Source: Shewanella aestuarii
GTDB taxonomy: Bacteria > Pseudomonadota > Gammaproteobacteria > Enterobacterales > Shewanellaceae
Reading direction: 5' to 3'
DNA length: 64,000 nucleotides
Assembly (NCBI RefSeq): GCF_014647215.1
Contig: NZ_BMOT01000003.1
Span: 124,001-188,000, forward strand
The stretch's first letter is position 1, and each line of letters begins with the position of its first letter. Below, piece by piece: positions 20,206-30,143 of the stretch. Below the pieces are notes generated by a model. That model was not told the origin of the DNA. It did not search any database and worked only from the letters and a program-made list of their open reading frames with translations. The position numbers and the translations under genes are program-made.

Positions 20206-20232
20206 TTAAATCATATCTTTAAATCATATCTT
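20206..20232 (+). repeat. 13-bp tandem duplication at the GGDEF-EAL stop codon
   Basis: The unit TAAATCATATCTT occurs twice head to tail. The inner copy contains the stop codon (TCA, minus strand) of the GGDEF-EAL gene and the outer copy lies just downstream. A recent slippage event is the simplest reading. Confidence 0.7.
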
Positions 20233-22260
20233 AATTATTTGCGCACTTTCAGTGGCTATGTATTTGCTTTCAAACTCATCTAAAGGCAAAGGTTTGCTGT
20301 AAAAGAACCCTTGGCCAATAGGACAATCATTTTCTCTTAGCCAGTTTAGTTGCTCCTCATTTTCAATGCCTTCGGCGACAATGGATAAATTTAATTGTCT
20401 TCCCAACATCAAAATAGTGGATGCTATTGCACTGTCATGGGGTAAGTCGCTGACAAAGGCGCGATCAATTTTCATAGTAGTGATAGGTAGATGTCGTAGG
20501 TACGATAATGATGAATAACCAGTACCGAAGTCATCAACAGCAATACCGAATCCAGCAGATTTTAATTGCTCAAGCTTGGCAATTGCCTGCTCAATATCAT
20601 TCATTAAGGACGTTTCTGTTATTTCGATTTCTAATAATTCTGGTCTAATTTGATAGCGCAATGCCAACTGTTTTATATCAGGCACTAAGCTGGCATCTGC
20701 AAATTGTTGTGAAGCCACATTAACTGCTATAGGTATGGCGTAGTTATATTTTTTCTGCCAATCTCTGAGGGTCTTACAGGTTTGCTCTATTACCCAACGT
20801 CCAATCGGTATGATAATACCCGTTTCCTCTGCCACAGGAATGAATGACATTGGGCTAATAATGCGTCCATCTTTTTGCCAGCGGATCAGGGCTTCACAGC
20901 CAATCACTTTATTGGTATTGATGTCGAGTTTTGGTTGGAAAAATAGTACGAACTCATTGTTTTTCAGAGCGTCATGTAATGAGGCTTCGGTACGAAGTCT
21001 GACCGCAGCGCGCTCAGTCATCTGTTCTTTAAAGAAGGCCCACTGATTAGAGCCCGCTGCTTTGGCGCTATACATAGCAATGTCAGCATGACGAATTAAG
21101 TCTTCAGCACTGTTACCATCATCAGGGTAAATGGAGATCCCTATTGATGCAGCTGGATGTATCGTATGTTCATTCAACTGAAGTGGGGTGTTAAGTTGCA
21201 TTAATAGCTTATCGACGAAATCAGCGGCCTGATCCGGACTTTGAATATCATCTGCCAACACCACAAATTCATCACCACCTAATCTAGCGACGCTGCCCTT
21301 GTCACCGACTACGCGCTCAAGAATTCGCGCTATTCGGGCTAAAAATTGATCTCCAAGCGCATGTCCCAAAGAATCATTGACGTTTTTAAATCTATCTAAA
21401 TCAATAAACAGTAGAGCAAAATTGCGTTTATGCACCCGTGAGCGTTGAATTGTCACATTAAGCGTTTCTAGTAATAACGTTCTGTTGGGCAAACCAGTGA
21501 GAGGATCGCGGGTTGCCATTTTACGAAGTTTATTTTGTGTTTGGCTAAATTGAAGCAGGATCTGATTAAATTTACTGGCTACCAAGCCTAATTCATCGTC
21601 TTTATGGGCTTTAGAAATTGGCAACAAGTTTTCGTCTGGTGAGTCTGGATCAATTTTATCAATAGCTTCGCTGATCCGTGCAATTGGCTGAGTTAGGAAA
21701 CGATGGAATACTACAGTCAAGACTAAGGTTAATAATAATGCGCGAGCGAGAGTGGCGATAAAACTCAGTTGCAATTGATCAAAAAGGTGAGTGGTTAATT
21801 TTTGAGTGTCATAAAATATGGTCAGACTACCAATTAACTGCTGCTTCTTGCTACCTTCAAAATAAAATGGTCTGTACAGAGGACGTGATATTTCCTTCAA
21901 ATCACCAAAAAGTCTATTACTTAAAATTACATAGTTTTCAGAGAAGTCTTCGCCTTCATTTAAGGCGTTAACAAATAAAGTACCATCATCAAGCTCTAAT
22001 GAAACCGATCCAATATTATCAACTTTAATGATACCGTCTAATGTTTGTTGGGCCAGTTTATCGTCCAATGCCCATACAGCATTGGTTGTAGTTTGTTCGA
22101 CAGAGTTGAGCAGTTCTTGTTGTGAACTGGTCAATTGCTGCTTGGTGGTCACTACAACTAACGCAATTTCCACAACAAAAATCGCGATAGCGAAAAAAAG
22201 TGCTGTGAACACGACCAGATTAGTTTGTTTCCATGTTAAGGATTTAAATCTTGGTGTCAT
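20224..22260 (-). CDS. Membrane GGDEF-EAL protein (c-di-GMP turnover)
   Basis: A 678-residue sensor with TM1 at about 14-37, a periplasmic domain (about 38-163), TM2 (about 165-187), a HAMP-like linker, a GGDEF domain (about 250-410) and an EAL domain (about 430-670). GGDEF is intact at 328-332 in RLGGDEF, so cyclase activity is possible; no RxxD inhibitory site is seen at the usual spacing. The EAL domain has EALIRW (456) and DDFGTGYSSLSYL (576), the marks of an active phosphodiesterase. Which activity dominates cannot be told. It lies convergent with rpsO and divergent from pnp, two conserved neighbours. Confidence 0.93.
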   Translation of the reverse strand: MTPRFKSLTWKQTNLVVFTALFFAIAIFVVEIALVVVTTKQQLTSSQQELLNSVEQTTTNAVWALDDKLAQQTLDGIIKVDNIGSVSLELDDGTLFVNALNEGEDFSENYVILSNRLFGDLKEISRPLYRPFYFEGSKKQQLIGSLTIFYDTQKLTTHLFDQLQLSFIATLARALLLTLVLTVVFHRFLTQPIARISEAIDKIDPDSPDENLLPISKAHKDDELGLVASKFNQILLQFSQTQNKLRKMATRDPLTGLPNRTLLLETLNVTIQRSRVHKRNFALLFIDLDRFKNVNDSLGHALGDQFLARIARILERVVGDKGSVARLGGDEFVVLADDIQSPDQAADFVDKLLMQLNTPLQLNEHTIHPAASIGISIYPDDGNSAEDLIRHADIAMYSAKAAGSNQWAFFKEQMTERAAVRLRTEASLHDALKNNEFVLFFQPKLDINTNKVIGCEALIRWQKDGRIISPMSFIPVAEETGIIIPIGRWVIEQTCKTLRDWQKKYNYAIPIAVNVASQQFADASLVPDIKQLALRYQIRPELLEIEITETSLMNDIEQAIAKLEQLKSAGFGIAVDDFGTGYSSLSYLRHLPITTMKIDRAFVSDLPHDSAIASTILMLGRQLNLSIVAEGIENEEQLNWLRENDCPIGQGFFYSKPLPLDEFESKYIATESAQIIKI

Positions 22261-22662
22261 TTTTTATTCCGTGTCCTTGATGACTTATTAAGTAAATTGC
22301 CAATTTTTTTATGTGTGTTAGTAAGGCAAATACTCTCGTGTTTTTAGAAGCATAACAAGTTGAATCATAGTAAAGAAAATGCTAATTAGCCAAACTAACT
22401 CTAGTAAAATTAACCAAGCTTGTCACCCCTATTTTTGAGATAAATGCTTAATGCTGATTAATTGGCTATTTGTTTAAGTAACTATGCATTCATCTTCGTT
22501 AAAAACACAATATTTTATAGAGATATAATGTATTTTAAGACTTGTTTTAAAACATAAAAATTAATTTTTTCAACAAGTGTTAAGTGTCTATTTAACTATT
22601 GAATCTATTTGCAGTATACTTGTGCGCGTAATTTAAAGGTCATTAATTAAGGAATGGGTCAC
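22261..22662. other. Divergent intergenic region, GGDEF-EAL gene and pnp
   Basis: 402 AT-rich bases between the GGDEF-EAL start and pnp. It holds the pnp promoter candidate near 22592-22620. No further open frame of note and no clear operator is seen. A leader structure for PNPase autoregulation would be expected downstream of the promoter, but only about 36 bases remain there, so I could not identify one. Confidence 0.6.
22592..22620 (+). promoter_or_regulatory. Candidate sigma-70 promoter of pnp
   Basis: TTAACT at 22592 and TATACT at 22615 with exactly 17 bases between them. It gives pnp its own promoter, useful because the gene between rpsO and pnp is reversed. Confidence 0.55.
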
Positions 22663-24759
22663 GTGAATCCAATTGTAAAGAGTTTTGAGTATGGTCAACA
22701 TACTGTCACCTTAGAAACTGGTGTTATTGCACGTCAAGCTGATGCCGCTGTATTAGCAAGCATGGGTGATACAACAGTATTAGTCACTGTTGTAGGAAAA
22801 AAAGTGGCTGATTTAAGCCGTGACTTCTTCCCATTAACAGTTAACTACCAAGAAAAAACCTATGCAGCGGGTAAAATCCCTGGTGGTTTCTTTAAGCGTG
22901 AAGGTCGTCCTTCAGAAGATGAAACTCTGATCGCACGTCTAATTGACCGTCCTATTCGCCCTTTATTTCCTAACGGTTTTAAAAACGAAGTTCAAGTTAT
23001 CATTACTGTTGTCTCGGTTGATCCACAAATTGAGCCAGACATTATATCAATGATCGGTACTTCAGCAGCGCTTGCTATCTCTGGTATTCCATTCAGTGGT
23101 CCACTAGGTGCTGCTCGTGTAGGTTACTTCAACGGTGAATATTTATTAAATCCAACAGTTGACCAGCTTGCTGAAAGCGACTTGAACTTAGTTGTTGCAG
23201 GTACTGAAAGTGCAGTGTTAATGGTTGAATCAGAAGCCAAATCATTAGCCGAAGAAATCATGCTAGGTGCCGTGACTTATGGTCATGACCAGCAACAAGT
23301 TGTTGTTAACGCCATTGCTGAATTTAAAGCTGAAGCGGGTAAGCCTACATGGGATTGGACTGCTCCAGTTCAAGATCAAGACTTAGTTGCTAAAATTAAA
23401 GATTTAGCAGAAGTAGGCATGACAGAAGCTTACCAAATCGAAGTTAAGCAAGACCGTTATGCGCAAGTTGGGGTTGTTAAAGCCGCTGCTAAAGCTGCAT
23501 TAGTTGCTGAAAATCCAGAAGTTGATCAACGTGAAGTTGATAACTTACTTGGTAGTTTAGAGAAAAAAGTCGTTCGTGGTCGTATTATTAGTGGTAAACC
23601 GCGTATCGATGGTCGTGAACCAGACATGATCCGTGCTCTAAGTGTATTAGCTGGCGTACTGCCTCGTACTCATGGTAGTTCATTATTTACCCGTGGTGAA
23701 ACACAGGCATTAGTGACTTGTACTTTAGGTACTGAGCGTGATGCTCAGAAAATTGATAGCATTATGGGCGAACGTACAAATCGCTTTATGCTTCATTATA
23801 ACTTCCCTCCGTATTCTGTTGGTGAAACAGGTATGGTTGGTTCACCTAAGCGTCGTGAAATCGGTCACGGAAAATTAGCGTGGCGCGGTATGAACGCTGT
23901 AATGCCTTCAGCTGAAGAATTCCCGTACAGCATCCGTGTGGTTTCAGAAATTACTGAATCTAACGGTTCAAGCTCAATGGCTTCAGTATGTGGTACTTCA
24001 CTAGCACTTATGGATGCGGGTGTTCCTATCAAGTCTTCTGTTGCTGGTATTGCGATGGGTCTAGTTAAAGAAGGTGACGATTTCGTTGTTCTTTCTGACA
24101 TTCTTGGTGATGAAGATCACTTAGGTGATATGGACTTTAAAGTAGCCGGTACGCGTGATGGTATTACTGCATTGCAGATGGATATCAAAATCGAAGGTAT
24201 CACTAAAGAAATTATGGACATCGCTTTGCAACAAGCATATGGCGCTCGTGTTCATATTCTTAACGTGATGGACCAAGCTATTGGTTCACACCGTGATGAT
24301 ATTTCTGACCATGCTCCACGTATTACGACTATCAAGATCAACCCTGAGAAGATCCGTGATGTGATTGGTAAAGGTGGTGCAACTATTCGTGCTCTTACAG
24401 AAGAGACGGGTACCACTATTGAACTAGATGACAACGGTACAGTAAAGATTGCTTCTAACAATGGTGAAGCTACCAAAGAAGCTATCCGTCGTATTGAAGA
24501 AATCACTGCAGAAGTTGAAGTGGGTCGTGTTTATAACGGTAAAGTTATCCGTATCGTTGATTTCGGCGCATTTGTTAACATTCTTCCTGGTAAAGACGGC
24601 TTAGTGCATATTTCACAAATTAGTGATGAGCGCGTAGCTAATGTATCTGACCATTTAGAAATGAACCAAGAAGTTGCTGTTAAGGTAATGGAAGTGGATC
24701 GTCAAGGTCGCGTACGTTTATCAATTAAAGAAGCACAAACTAAAGAAGCTGCTGAATAA
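22663..24759 (+). CDS. pnp: Polyribonucleotide nucleotidyltransferase (PNPase)
   Basis: 3'-5' phosphorolytic exoribonuclease, a trimer and degradosome component. 698 residues from the GTG at 22663. Two RNase PH domains flank a helical domain, followed by KH ([20 protein letters not shown], about 555-615) and S1 ([19 protein letters not shown], about 620-690). I prefer GTG because [14 protein letters not shown] is the family N-terminus and AAGGA lies about 9 bases upstream; the ATG at 22654 would sit directly on that site. Confidence 0.95.
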   Translation: MNPIVKSFEYGQHTVTLETGVIARQADAAVLASMGDTTVLVTVVGKKVADLSRDFFPLTVNYQEKTYAAGKIPGGFFKREGRPSEDETLIARLIDRPIRPLFPNGFKNEVQVIITVVSVDPQIEPDIISMIGTSAALAISGIPFSGPLGAARVGYFNGEYLLNPTVDQLAESDLNLVVAGTESAVLMVESEAKSLAEEIMLGAVTYGHDQQQVVVNAIAEFKAEAGKPTWDWTAPVQDQDLVAKIKDLAEVGMTEAYQIEVKQDRYAQVGVVKAAAKAALVAENPEVDQREVDNLLGSLEKKVVRGRIISGKPRIDGREPDMIRALSVLAGVLPRTHGSSLFTRGETQALVTCTLGTERDAQKIDSIMGERTNRFMLHYNFPPYSVGETGMVGSPKRREIGHGKLAWRGMNAVMPSAEEFPYSIRVVSEITESNGSSSMASVCGTSLALMDAGVPIKSSVAGIAMGLVKEGDDFVVLSDILGDEDHLGDMDFKVAGTRDGITALQMDIKIEGITKEIMDIALQQAYGARVHILNVMDQAIGSHRDDISDHAPRITTIKINPEKIRDVIGKGGATIRALTEETGTTIELDDNGTVKIASNNGEATKEAIRRIEEITAEVEVGRVYNGKVIRIVDFGAFVNILPGKDGLVHISQISDERVANVSDHLEMNQEVAVKVMEVDRQGRVRLSIKEAQTKEAAE

Positions 24760-24790
24760 GTTGCCAATTTAGGCTTTTGTATTGAATGAT

Positions 24791-24822
24791 AAAAAAGGAG
24801 ACCATTTGGTCTCCTTTTTTTT
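24791..24822 (+). terminator. Intrinsic terminator after pnp
   Basis: AAAAAAGGAGACC and GGTCTCCTTTTTTTT flank ATTT. A strong hairpin followed by a long T run. Confidence 0.9.
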
Positions 24823-24916
24823 AGTTTTTTTGCAAATTTAGCCAATAGCAAATAGCACTAATTCTGCTAGGTTGCTATGATGCTGATTATTATTGAACCT
24901 GATTAGAGTAAAGTGG

Positions 24917-25816
24917 ATGGAATTTAAATTACGCACCACGTTTGTAGCCATTATGGCAGGTGCTAGCTTGTTGCTTTCAGGCTGTGCAGCGACATCGGGT
25001 TCAAATGATGCTGCTTCAGGGCAAATGGTTGTTGCCCCGGTGATGCCTGATTATAAACTTGAAGTGACCTTGGCCAAATTAAATGAGATTTTGGCAACAA
25101 TGGAACTGACTGATGAGCAGCGAGCGCGATTCCATTATGATCGAGGCGTTATTTACGATAGCGTTGGTTTACGTTTATTAGGTCGAATTGACTTTCATCA
25201 AGCGCTGAAGTTGCAGCCTAATCTTGCCGATGCTTATAATTTCCTTGGGATTTATTACACTCAAGAGGGTGAATTTGAAAGTGCCTATGAAGCATTCGAT
25301 GGGGTATTAGAGCTCGCGCCAGAATATGATTACGCATTTTTAAATCGTGGTATCGCTTTATACTACGGTGAGCGTTATGAATTAGCTGTTCAAGATATGC
25401 AAGACTTTTATGATCGTGACCCATCAGATGGTTACCGTGCGTTATGGCTTTATTTGATGTCATCACAAATGAATAGCGATTCCGCTTTAACGGCATTAAG
25501 TAGTCAACGCACCCAACTTGCAGATAACTCTTGGCCGAGTGTTTTGGTCGATTATTATCTTGGAAAATTATCTAAACAGCAGGTTTTTTCAGCTGCAAAA
25601 GTGGAATTGCGTGATCCTAAAGAATACGCTGAGCGCTTATGTGAAGCTTATTTTTACTTAGGTAAACGTGCTGAAGAACTGGGTCAGTATCAAGATGCAG
25701 CTAATTATTACCGTTTAACTTTAGCGACAAATATTTACGATTTTGTTGAGCACAGGTATGCACGTATTGAGCTTGCAAAAGTTAAACAGATCCTCGAACA
25801 ATCTCAAAAATCCTAA
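24917..25816 (+). CDS. nlpI: Lipoprotein NlpI
   Basis: Outer-membrane lipoprotein with TPR repeats, an adaptor for peptidoglycan hydrolases and their proteolysis in E. coli. 299 residues. The lipobox LLSGC ends a short signal peptide; TPR-like units follow (for example AYNFLGIYYTQEGEFESAYEAF, given here by its key positions about 90-115, and DYAFLNRGIALYYGERYELA about 130-150). I chose the ATG at 24917; a TTG at 24893 would add eight residues before the signal. The location just after pnp is the usual one. Confidence 0.92.
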   Translation: MEFKLRTTFVAIMAGASLLLSGCAATSGSNDAASGQMVVAPVMPDYKLEVTLAKLNEILATMELTDEQRARFHYDRGVIYDSVGLRLLGRIDFHQALKLQPNLADAYNFLGIYYTQEGEFESAYEAFDGVLELAPEYDYAFLNRGIALYYGERYELAVQDMQDFYDRDPSDGYRALWLYLMSSQMNSDSALTALSSQRTQLADNSWPSVLVDYYLGKLSKQQVFSAAKVELRDPKEYAERLCEAYFYLGKRAEELGQYQDAANYYRLTLATNIYDFVEHRYARIELAKVKQILEQSQKS

Positions 25817-25846
25817 ACGGCAGTTTGCCTAGCCAAGTTAACCGAT

Positions 25847-25871
25847 AGGCGCTATAATTTGCGCCTTTTTT
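25847..25871 (+). terminator. Intrinsic terminator after nlpI
   Basis: AGGCGC pairs with GCGCCT around TATAATTT, followed by six T. The loop happens to contain TATAAT. Confidence 0.7.
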
Positions 25872-25893
25872 AGCATCAAGTGCAAAGGTTACC

Positions 25894-27477
25894 ATGTCAG
25901 GCATAAATGTTGAGGTCGATAAACGTCGAACCTTCGCCATCATTTCCCACCCGGATGCGGGTAAGACAACAATTACTGAAAAAGTATTGTTATTCGGTCA
26001 AGCAATTCAAGTCGCGGGTACGGTTAAAGGTCGTGGCTCTAAGCAGCACGCTAAATCTGACTGGATGGAAATGGAAAAAGATCGTGGTATTTCTATTACT
26101 ACATCTGTGATGCAATTCCCTTACCGTGAATGCCTTGTCAATCTACTTGATACACCAGGTCACGAAGACTTCTCTGAAGATACCTATAGAACGCTTACAG
26201 CGGTTGACTCATGTCTAATGGTCATAGATGCCGCAAAAGGTGTAGAAGACCGGACACGTAAATTAATGGAAGTGACACGTTTGCGTGATACCCCCATTAT
26301 TACTTTCATGAATAAATGTGATCGCGATATTCGTGATCCTATGGATGTCATGGATGAAGTCGAAAATGAACTGCAAATTGCTTGTGCGCCTATTACTTGG
26401 CCAATTGGTTGCGGTAAATCATTTAAAGGTGTTTACCATATCCACCGCCAAGAAGCGATTTTATACCAAAGTGGCCAAGGTCACACGATCCAAGAAGTGC
26501 GTTTAGTTAAAGGGATCGATAACCCAGAGCTAGATAAAGCCATTGGTAGCGAGTTAGCTGAGCAATTGCGTGAAGAGCTTGAGTTGGTTGTAGGGGCTTC
26601 CCATGAATTCGACCTAAATGCCTTTTTAAAAGGTGAGTTATCGCCTGTGTATTTCGGTACGGCATTAGGTAACTTTGGTGTTGACCATATGCTAGATGGT
26701 CTTGTTGAGTGGGCGCCAAAGCCACAAGCTCGAAATACCGATGTGCGTGAAATTACTGCTAAAGATCCTAATTTTTCTGGGTTTATCTTTAAAATTCAGG
26801 CAAACATGGATCCGAAGCACCGTGACCGTGTTGCATTTATGCGTGTGGTATCTGGCAAGTATGAAAAAGGCATGAAAATGCATCATGTGCGCATTGGCAA
26901 AGATGTGCGTATTTCAGATGCCTTGACCTTTGTGGCGGGTGATCGCGAGCAGGTTGAAGAAGCTTATCCTGGAGATATCATTGGCTTGCACAACCACGGT
27001 ACCATTCAAATTGGTGACACTTTTACCCAAGGTGAATCGCTTAAATTTACCGGTATTCCTAACTTCGCCCCTGAAATGTTCCGCCGTATTCGCTTAAAAG
27101 ATCCATTGAAGCAAAAGCAATTACTCAAAGGTTTGGTTCAGCTTGCTGAAGAAGGTGCTGTACAGGTATTTAGGCCGTTAGATTCTAACGACCTAATTGT
27201 CGGTGCCGTTGGTGTGCTGCAGTTTGAAGTGGTTGTTGGTCGTTTAAAGAGTGAATACAACGTTGAAGCTATTTATGAAGGTATCAGCGTGTCAACGGCT
27301 CGTTGGGTATATTGTAAGGATGAGCGTAAGCTAGAAGAGTTCCGCCGTAAGTGTAGCCCTAACTTAGCGCTAGATGGTGGCAATAATTTAACTTATATTG
27401 CACCGACAATGGTTAACCTTAACCTCTCAAAAGAGCGTTACCCTGATGTTGAGTTTGCTACAACACGCGAAAATTAA
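25894..27477 (+). CDS. prfC: Peptide chain release factor 3
   Basis: GTPase that recycles RF1 and RF2 after peptide release. 527 residues. G-domain motifs: SHPDAGKTT (G1), [14 protein letters not shown] (G3) and NKCDRD (G4); domains II and III follow, ending with the RF3 C-terminal domain. The ATG follows AAGG at about 25885. It stands alone between two terminators. Confidence 0.97.
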   Translation: MSGINVEVDKRRTFAIISHPDAGKTTITEKVLLFGQAIQVAGTVKGRGSKQHAKSDWMEMEKDRGISITTSVMQFPYRECLVNLLDTPGHEDFSEDTYRTLTAVDSCLMVIDAAKGVEDRTRKLMEVTRLRDTPIITFMNKCDRDIRDPMDVMDEVENELQIACAPITWPIGCGKSFKGVYHIHRQEAILYQSGQGHTIQEVRLVKGIDNPELDKAIGSELAEQLREELELVVGASHEFDLNAFLKGELSPVYFGTALGNFGVDHMLDGLVEWAPKPQARNTDVREITAKDPNFSGFIFKIQANMDPKHRDRVAFMRVVSGKYEKGMKMHHVRIGKDVRISDALTFVAGDREQVEEAYPGDIIGLHNHGTIQIGDTFTQGESLKFTGIPNFAPEMFRRIRLKDPLKQKQLLKGLVQLAEEGAVQVFRPLDSNDLIVGAVGVLQFEVVVGRLKSEYNVEAIYEGISVSTARWVYCKDERKLEEFRRKCSPNLALDGGNNLTYIAPTMVNLNLSKERYPDVEFATTREN

Positions 27478-27508
27478 TACTTTTTGAGCTAGGCTTACTT
27501 AAACTTTT

Positions 27509-27533
27509 AAAGGCAGTGAAGACTGCCTTTTTT
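27509..27533 (+). terminator. Intrinsic terminator after prfC
   Basis: AAAGGCAG and CTGCCTTT flank TGAAGA, followed by a T run to 27533. Confidence 0.85.
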
Positions 27534-27555
27534 ATACCCTCTTTTTGAGTAAATT

Positions 27556-28332
27556 ATGATGAAGCAAACCTTTTTCGACTCCCATGCGCACTTAGACTTT
27601 GAAGAGTTTGATCAGGATCGCCAAGCATTATTCCTTAAAATGAAAGCTCAAGGGATTGATAAGGTATTAATACCCGGGGTAAGTCCTGACCGATGGTCAC
27701 GTCAGTTAGACATTGCCAATCAATATCAATGTTTTTTCGGATTGGGGATCCATCCTTGGTTCATACCTCAAGATCTTATGCAAGCCATGGTCAAACTAGA
27801 ACAACAAATTATTAATAATCTGACCAACCCTTTGTTTGTAGCTATTGGTGAGTGTGGTTTGGATAAACTGCGTCCAAATTTTTCAGCACAAATTGATTTA
27901 TGTTACCAACAGTTGATCTTGGCAAAAAAATATCAACTGCCAGTAATAATCCATGCGGTAAAATGCCATTCTGAATTAATTGCTTTATTAGCCAAAACAA
28001 AGTTAACCCAGGGCGGGGTCATACATGGATTTTATGGCAGTGTGGAGGTGGCAAAGCAGTATCAATTTTTAGGATTTAAACTGGGTATCGGTGGTTTGAT
28101 ACTTAACTCTTCTGCAAAAAAACTTCACCAAGTCGTTACTGAACTCCCATTGGAAACCTTCGTGATCGAGACTGATTCACCCAGCATGGCACCATTAAAT
28201 TCAACCGAAAAACGCAATACACCGATTATTTTACCTTCAATTATAGAAAAAATTGCTTTTTTGCGTAAAAAATCAACTGTTCCTATATTAGAACAGGTTA
28301 ATAAAAACACTTTGCAACTATATGAGCTTTAA
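27556..28332 (+). CDS. TatD-family metal-dependent hydrolase (YjjV-like)
   Basis: 258-residue TIM-barrel hydrolase of the TatD family, members of which are metal-dependent DNases or related hydrolases. Metal-binding marks: DSHAHLD near the N-terminus, GECGLD (about 97-102), His residues in IHAVKCHSE and IHGF, and ETDSP near 208. The position between prfC and the nucleoside genes recalls E. coli yjjV near prfC and deo. ATG ATG at the start leaves one residue of uncertainty. The actual substrate is unknown. Confidence 0.88.
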   Translation: MMKQTFFDSHAHLDFEEFDQDRQALFLKMKAQGIDKVLIPGVSPDRWSRQLDIANQYQCFFGLGIHPWFIPQDLMQAMVKLEQQIINNLTNPLFVAIGECGLDKLRPNFSAQIDLCYQQLILAKKYQLPVIIHAVKCHSELIALLAKTKLTQGGVIHGFYGSVEVAKQYQFLGFKLGIGGLILNSSAKKLHQVVTELPLETFVIETDSPSMAPLNSTEKRNTPIILPSIIEKIAFLRKKSTVPILEQVNKNTLQLYEL

Positions 28333-28439
28333 TAATTTTTTTTAAAACGAAGCCTATTTTGCAAAGTTATCTAGCGTAAATATCTGAAACTAAACTCTAA
28401 AAGTTTGATCAAAACGACGCTTTTCCTCAAATGCTCGGT

Positions 28440-28445
28440 TATAAT
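28440..28445 (+). promoter_or_regulatory. Possible -10 element upstream of nupC
   Basis: A perfect TATAAT about 70 bases before the nupC start, with no good -35 at 16-18 bases upstream. This fits an activator-dependent promoter, as nucleoside genes are often CRP and CytR controlled, but I could not see a convincing CRP or CytR site. Confidence 0.35.
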
Positions 28446-28515
28446 CTGTTTCGGAAATAAGGTGAGTTAACAACATTAATAAGAACTGTTAACAATTAAA
28501 TAAGGGTGATGTTTA

Positions 28516-29790
28516 ATGGATATAATTATGAGTTTAGTAGGGGTGGTCACCCTACTTGCGATAGGTTTCTTACTATCGACAAATAAAAAAGCTATTAACG
28601 TACGTACCGTAGGTGGCGCTTTAGCAATTCAAGCGTTCTTTGCTGGTTTCGTATTGTATGTTCCAATTGGTCAACAAGTATTAGGCGGTGTTTCAACTGC
28701 TGTTGCTGATGTAATTGGTTATTCTCAAGCGGGTATCAACTTCCTATTTGGTGGTTTAGGTACTGACGCAATGTTTGGTAATGGCGTTGGCTTCGTATTC
28801 GCGGTTCGCGTATTACCAGTAATCATTTTCTTCTCTTCATTAATCGCGGTTCTTTACTACCTAGGCATCATGCAGGTGGTAATTAAGTTCATCGGTGGTG
28901 GATTACAAAAAGCACTTGGTACTAGCCGTACAGAGTCTATGTCTGCAACTGCAAACATCTTCGTAGGCCAAACTGAAGCGCCTTTAGTTGTTCGTCCTTT
29001 CATTCCTACAATGACTAACTCTGAGTTATTCGCAATCATGGTTGGTGGCTTAGCTTCAATCGCTGGTGCGGTATTAGCGGGTTATGCAGGAATGGGCGTT
29101 AAAATTGAGTATTTGGTTGCTGCATCATTTATGGCTGCACCAGGTGGCTTAATGATGGCTAAGCTAATGCACCCAGAAACTGAACACACCAACAACGACA
29201 TGACAGACTTACCAGAAGATACTGATAAGCCTGCAAACGTGATTGATGCTGCTGCATCAGGTGCGGCGTCTGGTATGCACTTAGCGTTAAACGTTGGTGC
29301 TATGTTACTTGCTTTCGTTGGTTTGATTGCAATGGTTAACGGCATGCTAGGTGGTATTGGTGGCTGGTTTGGTTTTGAAGGTCTATCACTAGAGTTAATT
29401 CTTGGTTACATCTTTATGCCTTTAGCTTTCTTAATCGGTGTACCGTGGAGCGAAGCTATGGTTGCAGGCTCTTTCATCGGTCAAAAGATTGTCGTTAACG
29501 AATTTGTTGCTTACTTAAACTTTGCTCCTTACCTGAAAGACGTTGCTGATGGTGGCATGCTAGTTGAAGCTACAGGTCAAGCTATGACTGATCGTACTCA
29601 AGCGATTATCTCTTTTGCACTGTGTGGTTTTGCTAACTTATCTTCAATTGCAATTCTGTTAGGTGGTCTAGGTGCAATGGCTCCTAGCCGTCGTCATGAT
29701 TTGGCTAAGTTAGGCGTGCGTGCGGTTATCGCTGCATCATTAGCTAACTTAATGAGTGCGACACTTGCTGGTTTATTCTTAGCGATGTAA
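28516..29790 (+). CDS. nupC: Concentrative nucleoside transporter NupC family
   Basis: Cation-coupled nucleoside symporter in the inner membrane, CNT family. 424 residues with about ten hydrophobic segments; family sequences GQTEAPLVVRPF, MTNSELFAIMVGG, ASIAGAVLAGYAGMG and CGFANLSSIAILLGGLGAMAP are clear. It stands upstream of a Tsx-like porin and deoCABD, so imported nucleosides feed directly into the catabolic genes. The ATG follows AAGGGTGATG, with GGGTG as ribosome binding site. A long hairpin follows the stop. Confidence 0.94.
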   Translation: MDIIMSLVGVVTLLAIGFLLSTNKKAINVRTVGGALAIQAFFAGFVLYVPIGQQVLGGVSTAVADVIGYSQAGINFLFGGLGTDAMFGNGVGFVFAVRVLPVIIFFSSLIAVLYYLGIMQVVIKFIGGGLQKALGTSRTESMSATANIFVGQTEAPLVVRPFIPTMTNSELFAIMVGGLASIAGAVLAGYAGMGVKIEYLVAASFMAAPGGLMMAKLMHPETEHTNNDMTDLPEDTDKPANVIDAAASGAASGMHLALNVGAMLLAFVGLIAMVNGMLGGIGGWFGFEGLSLELILGYIFMPLAFLIGVPWSEAMVAGSFIGQKIVVNEFVAYLNFAPYLKDVADGGMLVEATGQAMTDRTQAIISFALCGFANLSSIAILLGGLGAMAPSRRHDLAKLGVRAVIAASLANLMSATLAGLFLAM

Positions 29791-29811
29791 TTGCTAGATA
29801 TTCATAGGAAG

Positions 29812-29843
29812 CGGGCTTTACAGGCGCTAAGCCGTAAAGCCCG
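29812..29843 (+). terminator. Hairpin after nupC
   Basis: CGGGCTTTAC and GTAAAGCCCG form a perfect 10-bp stem with a 12-base loop that has its own GGC/GCC pairing. Only ATATTTG follows, so it is a weak terminator or a 3' stabilising structure. Confidence 0.6.
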
Positions 29844-30053
29844 ATATTTGAGATTACGTTGTCATAATGATTGGCGTTAATCCACCAGTTTCCAAAGTAC
29901 AAAATCGTGATGATTGAATTAAAGTATTGAGTTTCAAGTACTTTCAATTATTACATTTAGAGTGACACTAGTTGTGTTGTTGACATGTTGCAATAAAGTC
30001 GCGACATTGTTCACAGAATAGAATTTAGTATTCGTTTTTTTGCTGGTTTAATA

Positions 30054-30081
30054 TTGTGATTTACAACAATAGCGGTAAAAT
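30054..30081 (+). promoter_or_regulatory. Candidate promoter of the Tsx-like gene
   Basis: TTGTGA at 30054 and TAAAAT at 30076 with 16 bases between. The -35 lies in an imperfect dyad (ATTGTG...ACAAT) that could bind a regulator. Confidence 0.4.
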
Positions 30082-30143
30082 ACGTGTGCTTAAAGACAAA
30101 GCTGTCCTTGAAGATAGCCAAACAATGATAAATGGGGTTGATG

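Larger units (their letters stand above)
29791..30143. other. Intergenic region nupC-tsx
   Basis: 353 bases. It contains the hairpin after nupC (29812-29843) and a promoter candidate for tsx (30054-30081). The sequence TTGACA at about 29979 has no good partner -10. No open frame is convincing. Confidence 0.6.

Noticed and set aside
25853..25858. TATAAT as a promoter for prfC
   Set aside because: It is the loop of a terminator hairpin and has no -35 at proper distance.
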